Origin: Isoetes taiwanensis
Lineage: Eukaryota > Streptophyta > Lycopodiopsida > Isoetales > Isoetaceae
Assembly (NCBI GenBank): GCA_021234155.1
Contig: JAJEKV010000059.1
Location: 4,276,571 to 4,340,570 of the forward strand
DNA length: 64,000 nucleotides
Direction: 5' to 3'
Shown: piece by piece, positions 9,291 through 19,689 of the stretch
Layout: each line of letters opens with the position of its first letter
How positions within the stretch are numbered: the first letter of the stretch is position 1
The notes under the pieces: model-generated
The model's input: only the letters and a program-made list of their open reading frames with translations
Databases searched by the model: none
Told to the model about the DNA's origin: nothing
Made by a program: the position numbers and the translations under genes

Positions 9291-10118
9291 TTGCCCACAC
9301 CAAACCTCTCAGCATCTACTAGTACACCATCTGTTGCTCCCGTGTCAGACGAAGAAACACCTCATGTTGATCTCTTAGACGAGGACCTACCAAAGCAACA
9401 AGACTCTATGTTCGAATTCAAAGCTCCTGCAAGTAAAAACCTTAAGCGAAACTTACACAAGAAAGCATGTACATCCCAAAGAAGAAAGAAACTTATGGAC
9501 GAGGCTCACTTGAGGGCAACACATACAAAGCACTGTTGTTCTCAGCGTTATTTGCTTAAGATTGGACTAAAGGAATTGAGGTTGATTCGTGATAGTTACA
9601 GTTCAATGACTCTGCTAGACCAAAGGGGCTACTTGGCCTTCAATATTACGCCAGATTATGGTGAAAGGTTTACTTATACAGCTGGTGGCCACACCGTCTG
9701 TCAAGCAGCCTTTCAATTGATTCATGCTTTAGGCAGCAGACGACTTGACCGCCTGAAGAAAAGGCTTGACAAGAATCCAGGCATTAATGACTACTGCCAT
9801 TCAGGAAGTATATCCAAAATTCATGCCCTTCAATGTGTTTCCTGGATGGAAGGTTTCTTTAAGGAGTCTTGCGAGAAACTCCCTAACAGCCCGATGTACC
9901 ACTTGAGTGACAACTTCACGAAACGTGAAGTCTACAACAATTATAAGGACATGTGTGTTGAGGCTGGAGAACACCATGTATGCTACTCTTACTTCACTGT
10001 GCTCTGGAAAAAAGAGTTTTCTCGCATGTCCATTCCTAGAAAGCACCGGATGTCTGTTTGTGCTACATGCTCTGAATTAAAAGCTCAGAGACAAAATGCA
10101 AAGACACTTCACACTAAA
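9291..10118 (+). CDS. Transposase N-terminal and DNA-binding exon
   Basis: The frame is open upstream of 9291 (SSSPQD...). It carries an acidic patch (DEETPHVDLLDEDLP), a basic stretch (KNLKRNLHKKACTSQRRKK), and a central domain with SQRYLLKIGLKELRLIRDSY. A Cys pair (SVCATCSEL), probably zinc-binding, precedes the donor. The normal frame beyond 10118 is intron. Confidence 0.7.
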
Positions 10119-10324
10119 AGTAAGCTTCCACAACGTGTTCTTGCTTAGTTCTACTTGATAGTAGGTTCTTTTTTGAAGATACTTTCATTTCAGATGCATT
10201 GAAAGAGAAACTGAACAAGCACAGAGAACAACAATCTTTGGAAAGGAGAAAATTGACAAAACATAGGAAGAAAGCACTGGAACAACCACTCAACTACATA
10301 CTAGAAGAAGACCACCCTACCACA

Positions 10325-10775
10325 TTTTGTCAATGTGCCTAAGGATGCTCCTGAAGAAGATTTCATACACCTACATGTTGTTGGTGCTATGGTATTTAAT
10401 GGGAAACTATCTTGCAAGGCATTTTTGAACTATCCAAACATTCATGCTGATCCAAATCTCACTATCACAATATTGAATAAGCTTCTTTCCAATCTAGAAC
10501 ATATACCACCGGTTCTATATCTTCAGCTAGACAACACGACAAGAGAAAATAAGAATCAGGCATTGTTTGCTTACTGTGCTATGCTAGTTGAGAAACAAAT
10601 CTTCAAGAAGGTGAAGATTGGTCTCCTGCTTGTTGGTCATACACACGATCAAATTGATCAGATGTTCAGTAGGTTCTCTAAACATCTTGCTCAAAAAAAA
10701 GCTCTCAGCTTACCAGCAATGATTGAGGTTATCCAAGATTCCTACAATCCTCGAGTTATTAGAAGAAACTTATGA
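10325..10775 (+). CDS. Transposase catalytic segment
   Basis: Ordered motifs HLHVVGAMVFNGK, YLQLDNTTRENKNQALFAYC and GLLLVGHTHDQIDQMFSRFS give the Asp, His and Asp residues expected of this family's catalytic core. The frame starts off-register from the exon 10194-10340 by one base and ends at TGA near 10773. After that the homologous reading continues in another frame (EETYDFKEWIFRRDQLGHC). Confidence 0.75.
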
Positions 10776-10861
10776 TTTCAAGGAATGGATTTTTCGGAGA
10801 GATCAATTAGGCCACTGTGCTATTGAGCCCTTGAGAAACATTACATTTCAGCATTAGATCA

Positions 10862-11885
10862 AATTCTCACTTGTAGATGGCAAGGCTATCTTACAAGGAA
10901 AGAAATATGCCACATCCTTGCCGTGGCAGCCAGCAACTGGTATTCAATTAATTCGCACCATCCCCAATACTAGTTCTATGCTCTCTGCAGAGCAAATGCC
11001 TCTAAAAAGCTTGAAAGAAATCACAATGAGTAAAAAGGAGGGAAGAGCATTTGACTCAAACAAATCATTGGATTATATTGAGACAAGTATTCAGTCATGC
11101 TCTAACCACTTTGGGGAGGCAGATGCTTTATGGTGGCCTCAGCTCGGCAACGTGACATGTTACAAGCTTCATTACAAGGTCGAAGACCAGTTATATTCAA
11201 CTGGCCATCTAGGCAAACTCTCCCTATGCAAATTGAGAATCAAGAAGAACATGTAGAGCTAATGGCTAGCTCAGATGAAGATGATAGAGTCATGTACACC
11301 GCCCCGGACCATACGGCACAACAAGTTGCTTTCGGGTATCCTGGTTCGATCCTCTGAGATTCGAAAAGGAATGCTCATAGCTGTCGGTGATAATGATGAA
11401 TCTGGGAAGCCATTACGGCTAGCTAGAGTCTTGGAGGTAACAAGAGAGGATGGAATTCCCACTCAATTAAAAAGTGCACTTGGATGAGAACAAATGTTGC
11501 CAATGCTTTCAGTGGGAGTTATACTTTGGAGATGGTAAAAACAGGAGTGGGAAAGAGAGCAAAGTCCAAAGCAAACACTGATGTCATAGATATAGCTGAA
11601 GTAAAGGTTCTTGCATATGACTTTGTTCTGACTGTTGCTAATAAGTTACGTATGGTCACTCAAACTTTAATAAGGTCGGCATGTGGATTAGACAAACAAC
11701 CTAGAAAGGTGACCAAAAAAGATGATGATGAAGACTCACTTGTAGACAGTGAGGAAGAAGATCGTTCGAGTACACCCAGTTCTGAGAGTGAAGGTGAGGA
11801 TGAAGGCTCAAGTGATCAAGGATTGAATGAGTCTGAGGATGCCATGCATCCTAATATTGCTGCAAAATGTAAGTTTGTCCGATGA
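10862..11885 (+). CDS. Transposase C-terminal region, broken into three frames
   Basis: Open pieces are 10862-11256 (GKKYATSLPWQPATGIQLIR..., ALWWPQLGNVTCYKLHYK), 11180-11357 (FNWPSRQTLPMQIENQEEH), 11330-11487 (RKGMLIAVGDNDESGKPLRL) and 11484-11885 (GSYTLEMVKTGVGKR, VLAYDFVLTVANKLRMVTQT). An Asp/Glu/Ser-rich tail of about 50 residues follows. Together they look like one C-terminal domain interrupted by indels. Confidence 0.6.
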
Positions 11886-12452
11886 CACGAACATGTACAG
11901 AACAGAAACTGCAGGTGATGAGGTTTTGTCAAAATGTCCTATATTTTTGACAATTTTGTTCATAATTTTGTAAAATTTTCACAAGCTTTGAATATATCAC
12001 TTGTTTGTCACTCTAGTACCCTTGCTATTCTTTCTTATTGCCCATTTTTTGCTACACTTTATATAAGTACCTATTTTTTGTTCTAAACTAGGAGGATGAA
12101 AATAGCTATTTAAAATTTTTGCATAGAAGTTATGTTCAATCAACCCCTCAAAAAGGGTACCTAAATTAGCTAAATTGTCACACCTGTCATGAAAAAACCT
12201 TAAAAATGGACTTTTTAAGGGAATTTTAGGGGATCTTTCAAAGATTCCTTTTGAAGTGCGTTTGGAGCAAATAAGTGTGTTTCAATTTAAACTTTGTTCT
12301 TAGCCACATTCTGCAATAGTCATACTTTGCCTTTAATCGGAACTATGGAATAGAGTGATGCTACAGGACCAGACATCTGCAATATGTAGAACTGGTCATT
12401 TGCGTTGACAAAAAAAACTAACTTCTTGGAATGAAAATATCCAGAAGATTCA
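11886..12452. other. AT-rich spacer after the transposase
   Basis: No coding signal. The right end of the large transposon should lie somewhere here, before the kinase fragment, but I could not find terminal inverted repeats or a target duplication. Confidence 0.4.
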
Positions 12453-12459
12453 CACATAC

Positions 12460-12712
12460 CTTACCGTCATACTCCTCTTTAGATAACACTTCTGGTGCTA
12501 TGCATGCTGGTGTCCCAACTGTTGATTTTAAACATCGCCCATCAAAGAATATACATGCAAAGTAGGAAGCTGCTTACCTTTGAATAACCAAAGTCACAAA
12601 TTTTTAACTGGTGAGCAATGCTTCCATCTAGCAATACGTCTTTCAGCTTAAAATCCCGATGACAAATCTTTTGCAGGATCAGAGCTTAAATATAAGCATT
12701 CTCCATTGAGAC
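12460..12712 (-). pseudogene. SnRK2-type Ser/Thr kinase fragment (two exons)
   Basis: Minus strand: 12712-12578 reads [20 protein letters not shown], then [11 protein letters not shown], followed by donor GTAAGC. The next exon, about 12535-12460, reads LKSTVGTPACIAPEVLSKEE and YDGK, then GTATGT. These match subdomains VIb-VIII of plant SnRK2 kinases (catalytic loop HRD with L changed to F, DFG as DFG, APE as APE; the usual KLEN is KLKD). An upstream in-frame stop and the absence of other exons mark it as a fragment. The kinase family acts in osmotic and abscisic-acid signalling. Confidence 0.8.
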
Positions 12713-13195
12713 CACGTTGAATCAAGAATGTCATGCCACAACAGGATGATACAGATGGTTATTACTTCATCACATTTATGGCTTTGCCACTGCTGCAATT
12801 TCTACATCAGATGCCAGTTCTCGATAACTCAAAAGTGCATCAATTTGTTGGGGTTTTTCTCACGCTAACAAAGATGCAACAAATCGTGATGGCTTATCTT
12901 TGCTTTCTATTCACCAAAATGATCTACAGGCCCGACTTTTAAGGCCTCACTGGATTCAGCAAGAGATGTTGTAGCAACAGTCAACTATGTTCCTGTTACA
13001 AAAGCTAAAGCTTTCGCCATAGCCATGTCCAAGCCATAAGCAGCAGTTGATCCACCTCCACGGCTACAGTAGGCATCAGAACGGGCGGCCCACGCTGCTC
13101 TTGGAAAAAAAACTTAAAGCAAGTTAAAACCTAACATCTACGCTGTCCGATTTGATTGAACGATTTTAGCCGTCCGATTTAGGCGTGGTCCATTA
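12713..13195. other. Unassigned stretch beside the kinase fragment
   Basis: A 69-codon open frame (12733-12942, +) has no recognisable domain. The minus strand at 13075-12950 reads partly like coding sequence but contains stops. No firm feature. Confidence 0.3.
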
Positions 13196-13199
13196 CTTG

Positions 13200-13430
13200 C
13201 ACTAAAACATTATAATATAGGATTATTACAAAAGCATATGATGTCCATTCTTGCCAATGTCAACATGCACTGTTGTTAAAGTTGTACATAGATGTTAAAT
13301 GCCGAGTAGAAATACATGCCATGACATTAGCCCGGCATTGCTGGGCACATGTTTACTAGTCTATTTACTTAAAAAGTTTTTGGGCGGTGGGCTCACGGAG
13401 TGACGCCGGAAAAAGCGTGAGTTTCTGGCT
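13200..13430 (+). repeat. Dispersed repeat A, copy 1
   Basis: Resembles 43360-43600 in the same orientation. Shared phrases are ATTACAAAAGCA, GACATTAGCCCG, ATGTTTACTAGTCTA and CGTGAGTTT. Similarity is roughly three quarters by eye. No terminal structure was found. Confidence 0.7.
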
Positions 13431-13439
13431 AAAGCATGA

Positions 13440-14250
13440 GTTTTGGGAAATAAAAAATTTTCCGGCAGACATTTCGTGCATTTGCCTGTTCGTCCGTTTC
13501 TTTTTGCATCCTCCGCTCTTCTCTTCGAAACGGCAAGGGCGGCTCTGTGTGATGATTGAACTTGCACTAATATGTGCCAATTTCATTACAACTAGATTTA
13601 AGTTTTCTAAGTTTATAGGAAAGGAAAGCCAGCAAGGAAGCAACCGTATTTTTAAATTTTAGGATTTTGTTGCGGATTTTGCAGTGAGGAGGAGTTGGTG
13701 AAGCAGGCAGGTTTGAAACATATCAGAGACATGAGTGCTTGAGACATAGAGTGCTTGAAACATATATTTCCTTAACTCTTGCATTTTGCAGGTTTGGGAT
13801 CATTCATTTGAAGTAAAAGGAGTCGCGGAAGCATTTATCTGTGCAGCCCTCAAACCCATGCACCTAAAATCCTGTGCATTTATCTGTTTATACAGAGGTG
13901 TGTTTTACTGTGGCAAATCTTAGTGTTTTGCTGTGGCAAATCTGCCAGTTTCTGCACATGCTAAATGTCTCTCTGTATTTAACTCTTCGGCAATATCAAT
14001 AAATCCTTTCAAGAAATACTTCTTCTCGTGTCTTAATTGGCTATGGCAACTCTTAGTTCTATTTGCAGTTGTTGAAGCAGGAGTCGCTGAAGAATAGGAA
14101 TCGGTGAAGCGAAGGATTAAGTTACAATCTTGGGCATGGGCTTGATCAAAAGACAATATTACAAGCTGGAAAGACTATGTCGACAGCTATTCAATTGCAG
14201 AATGAGCCAGAGGCGGGCAAAAAGTGAGACAAAGGAGGCAGACGTTGATT
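13440..14250. other. Unassigned non-coding stretch
   Basis: Only short open frames without family resemblance. Confidence 0.4.
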
Positions 14251-14251
14251 T

Positions 14252-14400
14252 GAATAACGCCCTGGCCCGAGGGCGTTATCGAAAAAAAAATTTGAGGGCC
14301 ATGGCCAAAATGGCGAGGGTGTGCGCAGCACACCCGAGCCATTTTGGCCATGGCCCAATTTTTTTTTTGAGGTAACGCTGAGGGGCGGCGTTATCGCTAT
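14252..14400. mobile_element. Foldback (MITE-like) element
   Basis: A nearly complete inverted repeat. GGGCCATGGCCAAAATGG on the left pairs with CCATTTTGGCCATGGCCC on the right around GGTGTGCGC/AGCACACC near 14325. The A-run and T-run arms pair, and outer AATAACGCC pairs with GGCGTTAT. No target duplication was resolved. Confidence 0.7.
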
Positions 14401-16068
14401 TAATTAACTGGTTCGAGGGTTTTCAACGCCTGCTCGCAAAGCTCACCCTACGCCCTATTCTAGTCCTCTTTCGTTGTAGATGTTAATCTGGTAACGCAAA
14501 TCCATTTCTCTTATGTTTTTTTTTCTTCAGATCCGGCATTCCGGCAATATGCTTCGGCAGGCCCCATTCCGGTGAGTATGACTGTCAAAAAAGTGATGCA
14601 TGAATCTGCCACAAGGTTTTTCTGCAGAGATCTAGAAATTCCAGGTATTCGGATTCATAGAGCTTCTGCAGAGGTTCAGAGATTCACAGGTTTTCGCTCC
14701 AGAGATTCCGAGCTATAAAGCTCCAGAATTGCTTCAGAGCTTGCAAATATTGCGAGCTATGGTGGAGCTTTGTTAAAGCAGCTTCACCGGGAAAGGGTTT
14801 TCCCTGTAATGTATCTTCCCCTGCAAGGAGCTTTTTCTGCCTTTCCTCTCTTTTTCTGGGTTTATGCCTTACAGAGCCATCGACCTTCTCTAGAGCTTTG
14901 CTGGAACAGAGCAAAAAGAAAGCCCTAGGATGTTATGCCATTTTGAACCGATTATCCAAGGGTGTTACAAGAAATCTGCCTAAATTTTGAGACACGGACT
15001 CGTTATTAGGTAACAAATTGGTAACACCCCTAATGAAGCCAACGGTCCAGATTAAATCTGACCGTGTAAACCCGAGAACCGGGGCGTTAAGGTCGGCTTT
15101 TGATGGCACATTTGAAAATATAAAAAAGCCTAATGTTAGAATGCTGGTGTTTTATAGCAACTGAGTTTCAATATTTGGCAACTAAATTGTTGCACAAACC
15201 GGGCAGCTTTTATCGTCTGTACTGGATCCTAGCATTACGAGAGCGCAGAGCAGAAGAGCGCTTTTTTCTTTCAAGAGGTCGTTTTAGGACGATAGAAGGT
15301 CTGGATGGTGGGTAACGCATCCCCACCTCCTCCTTACATCGTTGTTTTAGGCTAAGAAATAGCAAACCGTAGGAGCAAATTGGCTGACGAAGCTGCTCAT
15401 CCATCGCCACAACAGTTTAGAAGAATCAACAAATTCAAAGCAGCAAAGATTATGTTTCTTATAGCAATGGGCTGGAGCTTCAGGTAAATTTTTTGTAGCC
15501 CACATTTTCATCTCTTATCTTCTGGATATGAACTTGACCGATTGCAGCTTTTTGGTACCTGAAAGTGATATTTTCGCTGGGTTTTCCTTTTCAAACAGTA
15601 TTTTTTTCCGGTGGGCGAGCAACAAGGCCATCGTTACACTGGGTATGGCAGTGGATTCTGCAGAGATGGGTTGGACTTTGATCGAGATACTTCATGGTTT
15701 ATGATTCATGGAGGTATAAGCATTTGGCCTGAACGCAAAGGTGTATTTCTAAGCTATTTATGGACTTCTTACATGCCCTTAAGATATTTTGTGAACTTTA
15801 TACAAGAGGTTGAACTTAAGTGGCATTTTCATACAGCTATGCTTGAACTTGAAGATGAACATTTGTGTTTTGTTTTGAAGCAGCTTTGTTTGTACAGGTT
15901 ACTCTCTTCTATAACATACTTGTGGAGCAACAGAGATTCGTGGAAGGTTCTTATTAAGATGCTTAACCCAACAAACTGAAGATGGATTTCTACGTGTGTT
16001 GCAAATTAGAAACCGCCCGATCTTTGGCCTTGGTATATTGCTTTCATCCATGGCTGAACATGTACACA
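14401..16068. other. Host sequence left of the MULE
   Basis: No recognisable gene. The longest frame, 15611-15979 (+, 122 codons, WFMIHGGISIWPERKG), matches no family I know and ends 90 bp before the MULE target duplication. Confidence 0.4.
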
Positions 16069-16077
16069 TAGAAACTA
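16069..16077. repeat. MULE target-site duplication, left
   Basis: TAGAAACTA, identical to 24621-24629. Confidence 0.93.
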
Positions 16078-16380
16078 GGACCCCCGTATTTGGAGTCCGG
16101 GATCCGGTCTTTCTGGACAGATTTGACTCGGTCTTTCCGGACTCCGTGATCAACCCACGACATGCCCATCGTAACGCGATGGGAGCCATCACCCGGCCAT
16201 GCCATTCCCGATGCATCCGATGCCATTCGGGCATGCATCTGAACTCGCGCGGTTCAACCGGCGCGAAGAGCAAAACCAGGTCCGCTGCCACGGTACTTCA
16301 TTCGCACAAGTGTGGCGGTCCGTGGTACTGCGGGCGTGCATTCAAGAGGGAACGACTTTTGAAGCGGACGTGAGGTGGTA
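16078..16380 (+). repeat. MULE left terminal inverted repeat
   Basis: Inverted match to 24318-24620 through GCATGCATCTGAACT, CACAAGTGTGG and GGACGTGAGGTGG. It differs by small indels, mostly next to C/G-rich triplets. Confidence 0.9.
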
Positions 16381-16934
16381 TTTCGGCCAAGCGGCAACGG
16401 AATTGGCAATGGTTGGATTAAGTGGCCAATTTCCTCGAATTTTTGACGCTCCTTTCATTCCGACCCATTGAAGCGCCAATTGATTTGAGCAGCAGCGGCA
16501 ATATGGAGGCAGAGGAGGACGACCCGAAGTTGGACCAGGTAAGTTATTGTGATAGAGCAGCAAGATTGATAGAGCGGGCACTTATTCGTGGGAGCATTTT
16601 TTGAGTCTTTAGGTATGTTTTGCATTTGTGATTTTAAGCTTTTGATGCTCCCAGTTCAAGATCCCGCCCACAGTGCTTTTCTAGTTTGCAATTGCAGTGG
16701 GAGATCGAGCATCATTCCTGTGTAGCGAAATCCACCACTCCACACCAATCTGTTCCTGTTCATGTCAAACAGGGTTGAGGATTTCGTGGAAGGGGAGCAA
16801 AATTTGCCAGGATGCAATACCACATTCCGGAAGCGTGGATCTCGGGGGAGAGAAGAGGGATCAGCCAAGAAAAAAGTTGACCAGCATGCACACTTGAAAT
16901 TAACCAAGTAAGCCATTTCTTGTCCGATTGTCTG

Positions 16935-17195
16935 CTTTGGTTTGATTGTTTGAGATACACAAGTTAAGTTAGTTAGTAAGGAAGTCAGTTTCAGGTAGTT
17001 TGGCCCTACTTTTCCTTGCTTATGTTAATAATTAAAGTGGTCTTCTTCTTCTTTGTAGCTTCTTGTCTTCTTTGGTTTGATTATTTGAGATACACAAGTT
17101 AAGTTTGCTAGTGAAGAAATCAGTTTCAGTTAGTTTGGCCCTACTTTTCCTTGCTTATTGTTAATAATTAAAGTAGTGTTCTTCTTCTTTGTAGC
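16935..17195 (+). repeat. Tandem duplication spanning an intron 3' end
   Basis: Two copies of about 125 bp (start GAGATACACAAGTTAAGTT, end TCTTCTTCTTTGTAG) lie in tandem within the transposase intron. Each copy carries its own polypyrimidine tract and TAG acceptor. Confidence 0.85.
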
Positions 17196-18045
17196 TCTTG
17201 GTGCAGCTATGGCCCCGAGGATTATCGTGGCGCTTTTCGTGATATCAAAGATAAAACATCCCGAGCTGCAATTGCTGAAGCTAAGAGGAAGGATCCTTCC
17301 TACTCAAAGAGGTGTAGAGGACCGAGTATTAGACGAGGTTGCAGGTGCCATTTTCAGGTCAAACAGTTGTATTTGAAGCCCGAGATATGTAAGATTACAT
17401 TCTATGAGATGAGACATATTGACAGTAAAGGCATGGTCTCCGCCATGGAATGGAGGATCCGCAATGCTTTAGAACAAGGCATGATGTAGCTCCATGGTTA
17501 TCAAAGGGTAAGAAGACTTGGGCATACCAACGGTTGATCCATAACCACACTCCCCCGGGAAGTCTATCGTCAACACCAGGAGCAATGGTCCTTAAAGCAT
17601 AAGATGCATCCCAATGCTCCCAAGAATAGAGATGAATTCCTGGCTATGGATGATCTGTATAACTTGTCCCGCAAGGTCGCTGCTGACACATGGATGCTAC
17701 ACAAGGATGTGGCCACAAGTGTGAGGATGTGGGTTGACTTACACCGGGAGGATGTGTTCTTGTATCGGGGAGGGTGTTCCTTTTATTTTGGGCATCATCA
17801 CCCCCCTTTCAAATGAAGATATTGTTGGAACATGGAAGGGGAATCTTGTAGCCATGGACTCAACCTTCAAGACCAATGATCATTGTTACGACTTGTATAC
17901 CACCGCTAGTATATGACACACATGGAAATGGTGTCCCCTGTTGTTTGGGTTCTAACCTCTAGTGCCACCTGGGAAGACATCCACCCTTGGCTGATGGCAA
18001 TGAAGAACCAGTATACATAGAGAGGACCCATCATGGGAATCTTCA

Positions 18046-19365
18046 TGTTTCATTGTGGATGATGCACAGGCTGAGATAAATGCCTTGAAGGACGTGTGGC
18101 CTACAACCAATATTCAGTTGTGTATCTGGCATGTGAGAAGAAGCTGGATGAAGATGCTCTTGAAGCGTGTCAAGAATAAGAAGGTGAGAGGGGAAAAGTT
18201 TAGGGACCTCGGGCATATTATGTATGGCACTAGTGTGGAATGTGATCCAAGAAGGACGGCTGATTATGTGGAGGCTTGTCGTAAGGAGGCATTGAGAAAA
18301 CTGGATGAATTCAAGGAAAAGTACAAGGTGTGGAAAAGGGTTTGGACCAATAACATCACACATTGGATAATTGCGACAAGGATGTATCCTCACGCCAACC
18401 AGGAGACAAATGCTGGCATAGAGTCTTACCATGGCAACATGAAGAGAAGATTAGGGGTCTCTAAGTATGCTTTGAGAGGAAGGCGAATTGATTGGCTGAT
18501 TTACATGTTGACAAACATATTACAAACCCACATGTCATATAACAGGTTCATGAAGGACGAGGGTTTTAAAACCAACAAGAGACAGGAACACATAGTTGAG
18601 GCAGCCATTATAGGTGCAAGAGACATTCCTGATGAAGCTGTTAGGTGGCTGAATTTCAAGGAAGGCAGGGCCGAGGTGTGGAGTCAGAACATGGATACTT
18701 GGGATGATAACAGGGAGGCATTGCCTTATTTAGTGGATGTGGCACATGAGCATTGGTCCACTTGTGATTGTCCATGGGGTATGGAAGGGAATATGTGCAA
18801 GCACCAAGTTAAGGTAATCCGAATGATGGCCAAGTACAACGAGGAAGATATTTTAAGGTTTTGTGGAACACTACATGGATCTCAGGCTGGCGGGTTGTCG
18901 AACTTAAGGCGCTTTGCCGAAGCATATGATGATATCTTGCCTTCTTCAGAAGAAGGGCCATGCAATGGTCTTGCACTTGACGAAGAAATTATGGACCCAA
19001 GCATTGCTGGTTGTTTGAGTCAAAACCCAAAGGTTAAGGTACTAGCGAGCATAGATGACACAATGCATGCTATAAAGGAGACCATAGCTATGAGGCCCCA
19101 ACTATTGACAGAAGCTAGGTTCCTTTTGGCTGAACTTAGCAACAAGTTGGCAAGGCTAAGTGATAGCAAAACTAACAACACCAAGGCCCCTGATCTAGCC
19201 ATGGTTGAAGACTTTAGTGGGAATACCATTGTTAGGCCAATCCCTTTTGTGGAGAGCCGTAAGAAGAGGAAGAAGGCTAGTGCACTTAGTGTTTTCGCGA
19301 AGGAATGCGAAAACCACATTACAAAATGTGAAGGTATTGCATTTATTCCCATAGATACTTTTTGA
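18046..19365 (+). CDS. MULE transposase, open C-terminal exon
   Basis: About 440 open codons from the second catalytic Asp to the stop. The Asp, Glu and SWIM Cys/His residues are all present. After the SWIM finger comes a charged tail with KKRKKA, possibly nuclear targeting, ending IPIDTF. Confidence 0.88.
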   Translation, partial: CFIVDDAQAEINALKDVWPTTNIQLCIWHVRRSWMKMLLKRVKNKKVRGEKFRDLGHIMYGTSVECDPRRTADYVEACRKEALRKLDEFKEKYKVWKRVWTNNITHWIIATRMYPHANQETNAGIESYHGNMKRRLGVSKYALRGRRIDWLIYMLTNILQTHMSYNRFMKDEGFKTNKRQEHIVEAAIIGARDIPDEAVRWLNFKEGRAEVWSQNMDTWDDNREALPYLVDVAHEHWSTCDCPWGMEGNMCKHQVKVIRMMAKYNEEDILRFCGTLHGSQAGGLSNLRRFAEAYDDILPSSEEGPCNGLALDEEIMDPSIAGCLSQNPKVKVLASIDDTMHAIKETIAMRPQLLTEARFLLAELSNKLARLSDSKTNNTKAPDLAMVEDFSGNTIVRPIPFVESRKKRKKASALSVFAKECENHITKCEGIAFIPIDTF

Positions 19366-19689
19366 AACGATTCATATTCTTATCTCTCAAATTCATGTCA
19401 TGCCATTCTAGGTACAAATGGATGCACTGCAGAAGCGCCACATTAATGTCATCAATGTTTGGACTATTAGGTGATGATGCCATGTTGCTTTTAGGTGAAA
19501 GGGTGACACAGATCTGCTATCAATATATTTCTGAATGTTATGGTATCCTGTTTTGCATACATACTCTAATCCATGGTCGTTTATAGGCCTCATAATCCTT
19601 TATTTGCCTTATAATACTTGGTGACTTCATATTTCCGGCTTTATTTTGGCCCATGTTCATGTGTTATTTTTTTGGCTTCAGAGCAATAT

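Larger units (their letters stand above)
8789..11885 (+). pseudogene. RNase H-fold (DUF7869-like) transposase gene, frame-shifted
   Basis: The start at 8789 gives MAREKRAAEPPSPVRRLPPP, then a Pro-rich tail with repeated RRLPPPM(V/H)FTPP, a frame slip in a CCACC run near 8945, and an acidic segment. The core 9291-10105 holds a helix-rich DNA-binding part (ALQCVSWMEGFFKESCEKLP, MSVCATCSELKAQ). An intron follows (donor AAAAGTAAGC near 10118, acceptor TTTCAG ending 10193). The catalytic part 10325-10775 has HLHVVGAM, LQLDNTTRENKN and VGHTHDQIDQMFSRFS. Known relatives carry the same LQxDN...VGHTHxxxDxxFS signature, commonly annotated DUF7869; I infer a DDE/RNase-H fold. Slips near 10325, 10770 and 11210, a TAG near 10857, and an acidic tail to 11885 complete it. 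Confidence 0.75.
16503..19365 (+). pseudogene. MULE transposase (MURA/FAR1-like) with SWIM zinc finger
   Basis: Candidate first exon 16503-16538 (MEAEEDDPKLDQ, then GTAAGT); a second exon about 16699-16902 with a frame slip; the third starts near 17193 after TTTGTAG. It encodes a FAR1-type N-terminal zinc region (RGCRCHFQVKQLYLKPEI...HIDSKG), DVATSVRMWVDLHRED, AMDSTFKTN (first catalytic Asp, about 17855), FIVDDAQAEINALKDVWP with CIWHVRRSW (second Asp, about 18055), TNAGIESYHG (Glu, about 18425), and CDCPWGMEGNMCKH (SWIM, about 18766-18810). The stop at 19365 ends a 436-codon open exon. TAG near 17488 and shifts near 17590-17920 break the N-terminal half, so this copy is probably inactive unless those are consensus errors. 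Confidence 0.88.

Noticed and set aside
1060..11885. Bacterial or phage contamination as source of the methyltransferase
   Set aside because: Multiple GT-AG introns, a plant-type LTR insertion with TSD in the exon and a eukaryotic-style promoter argue for a nuclear gene.
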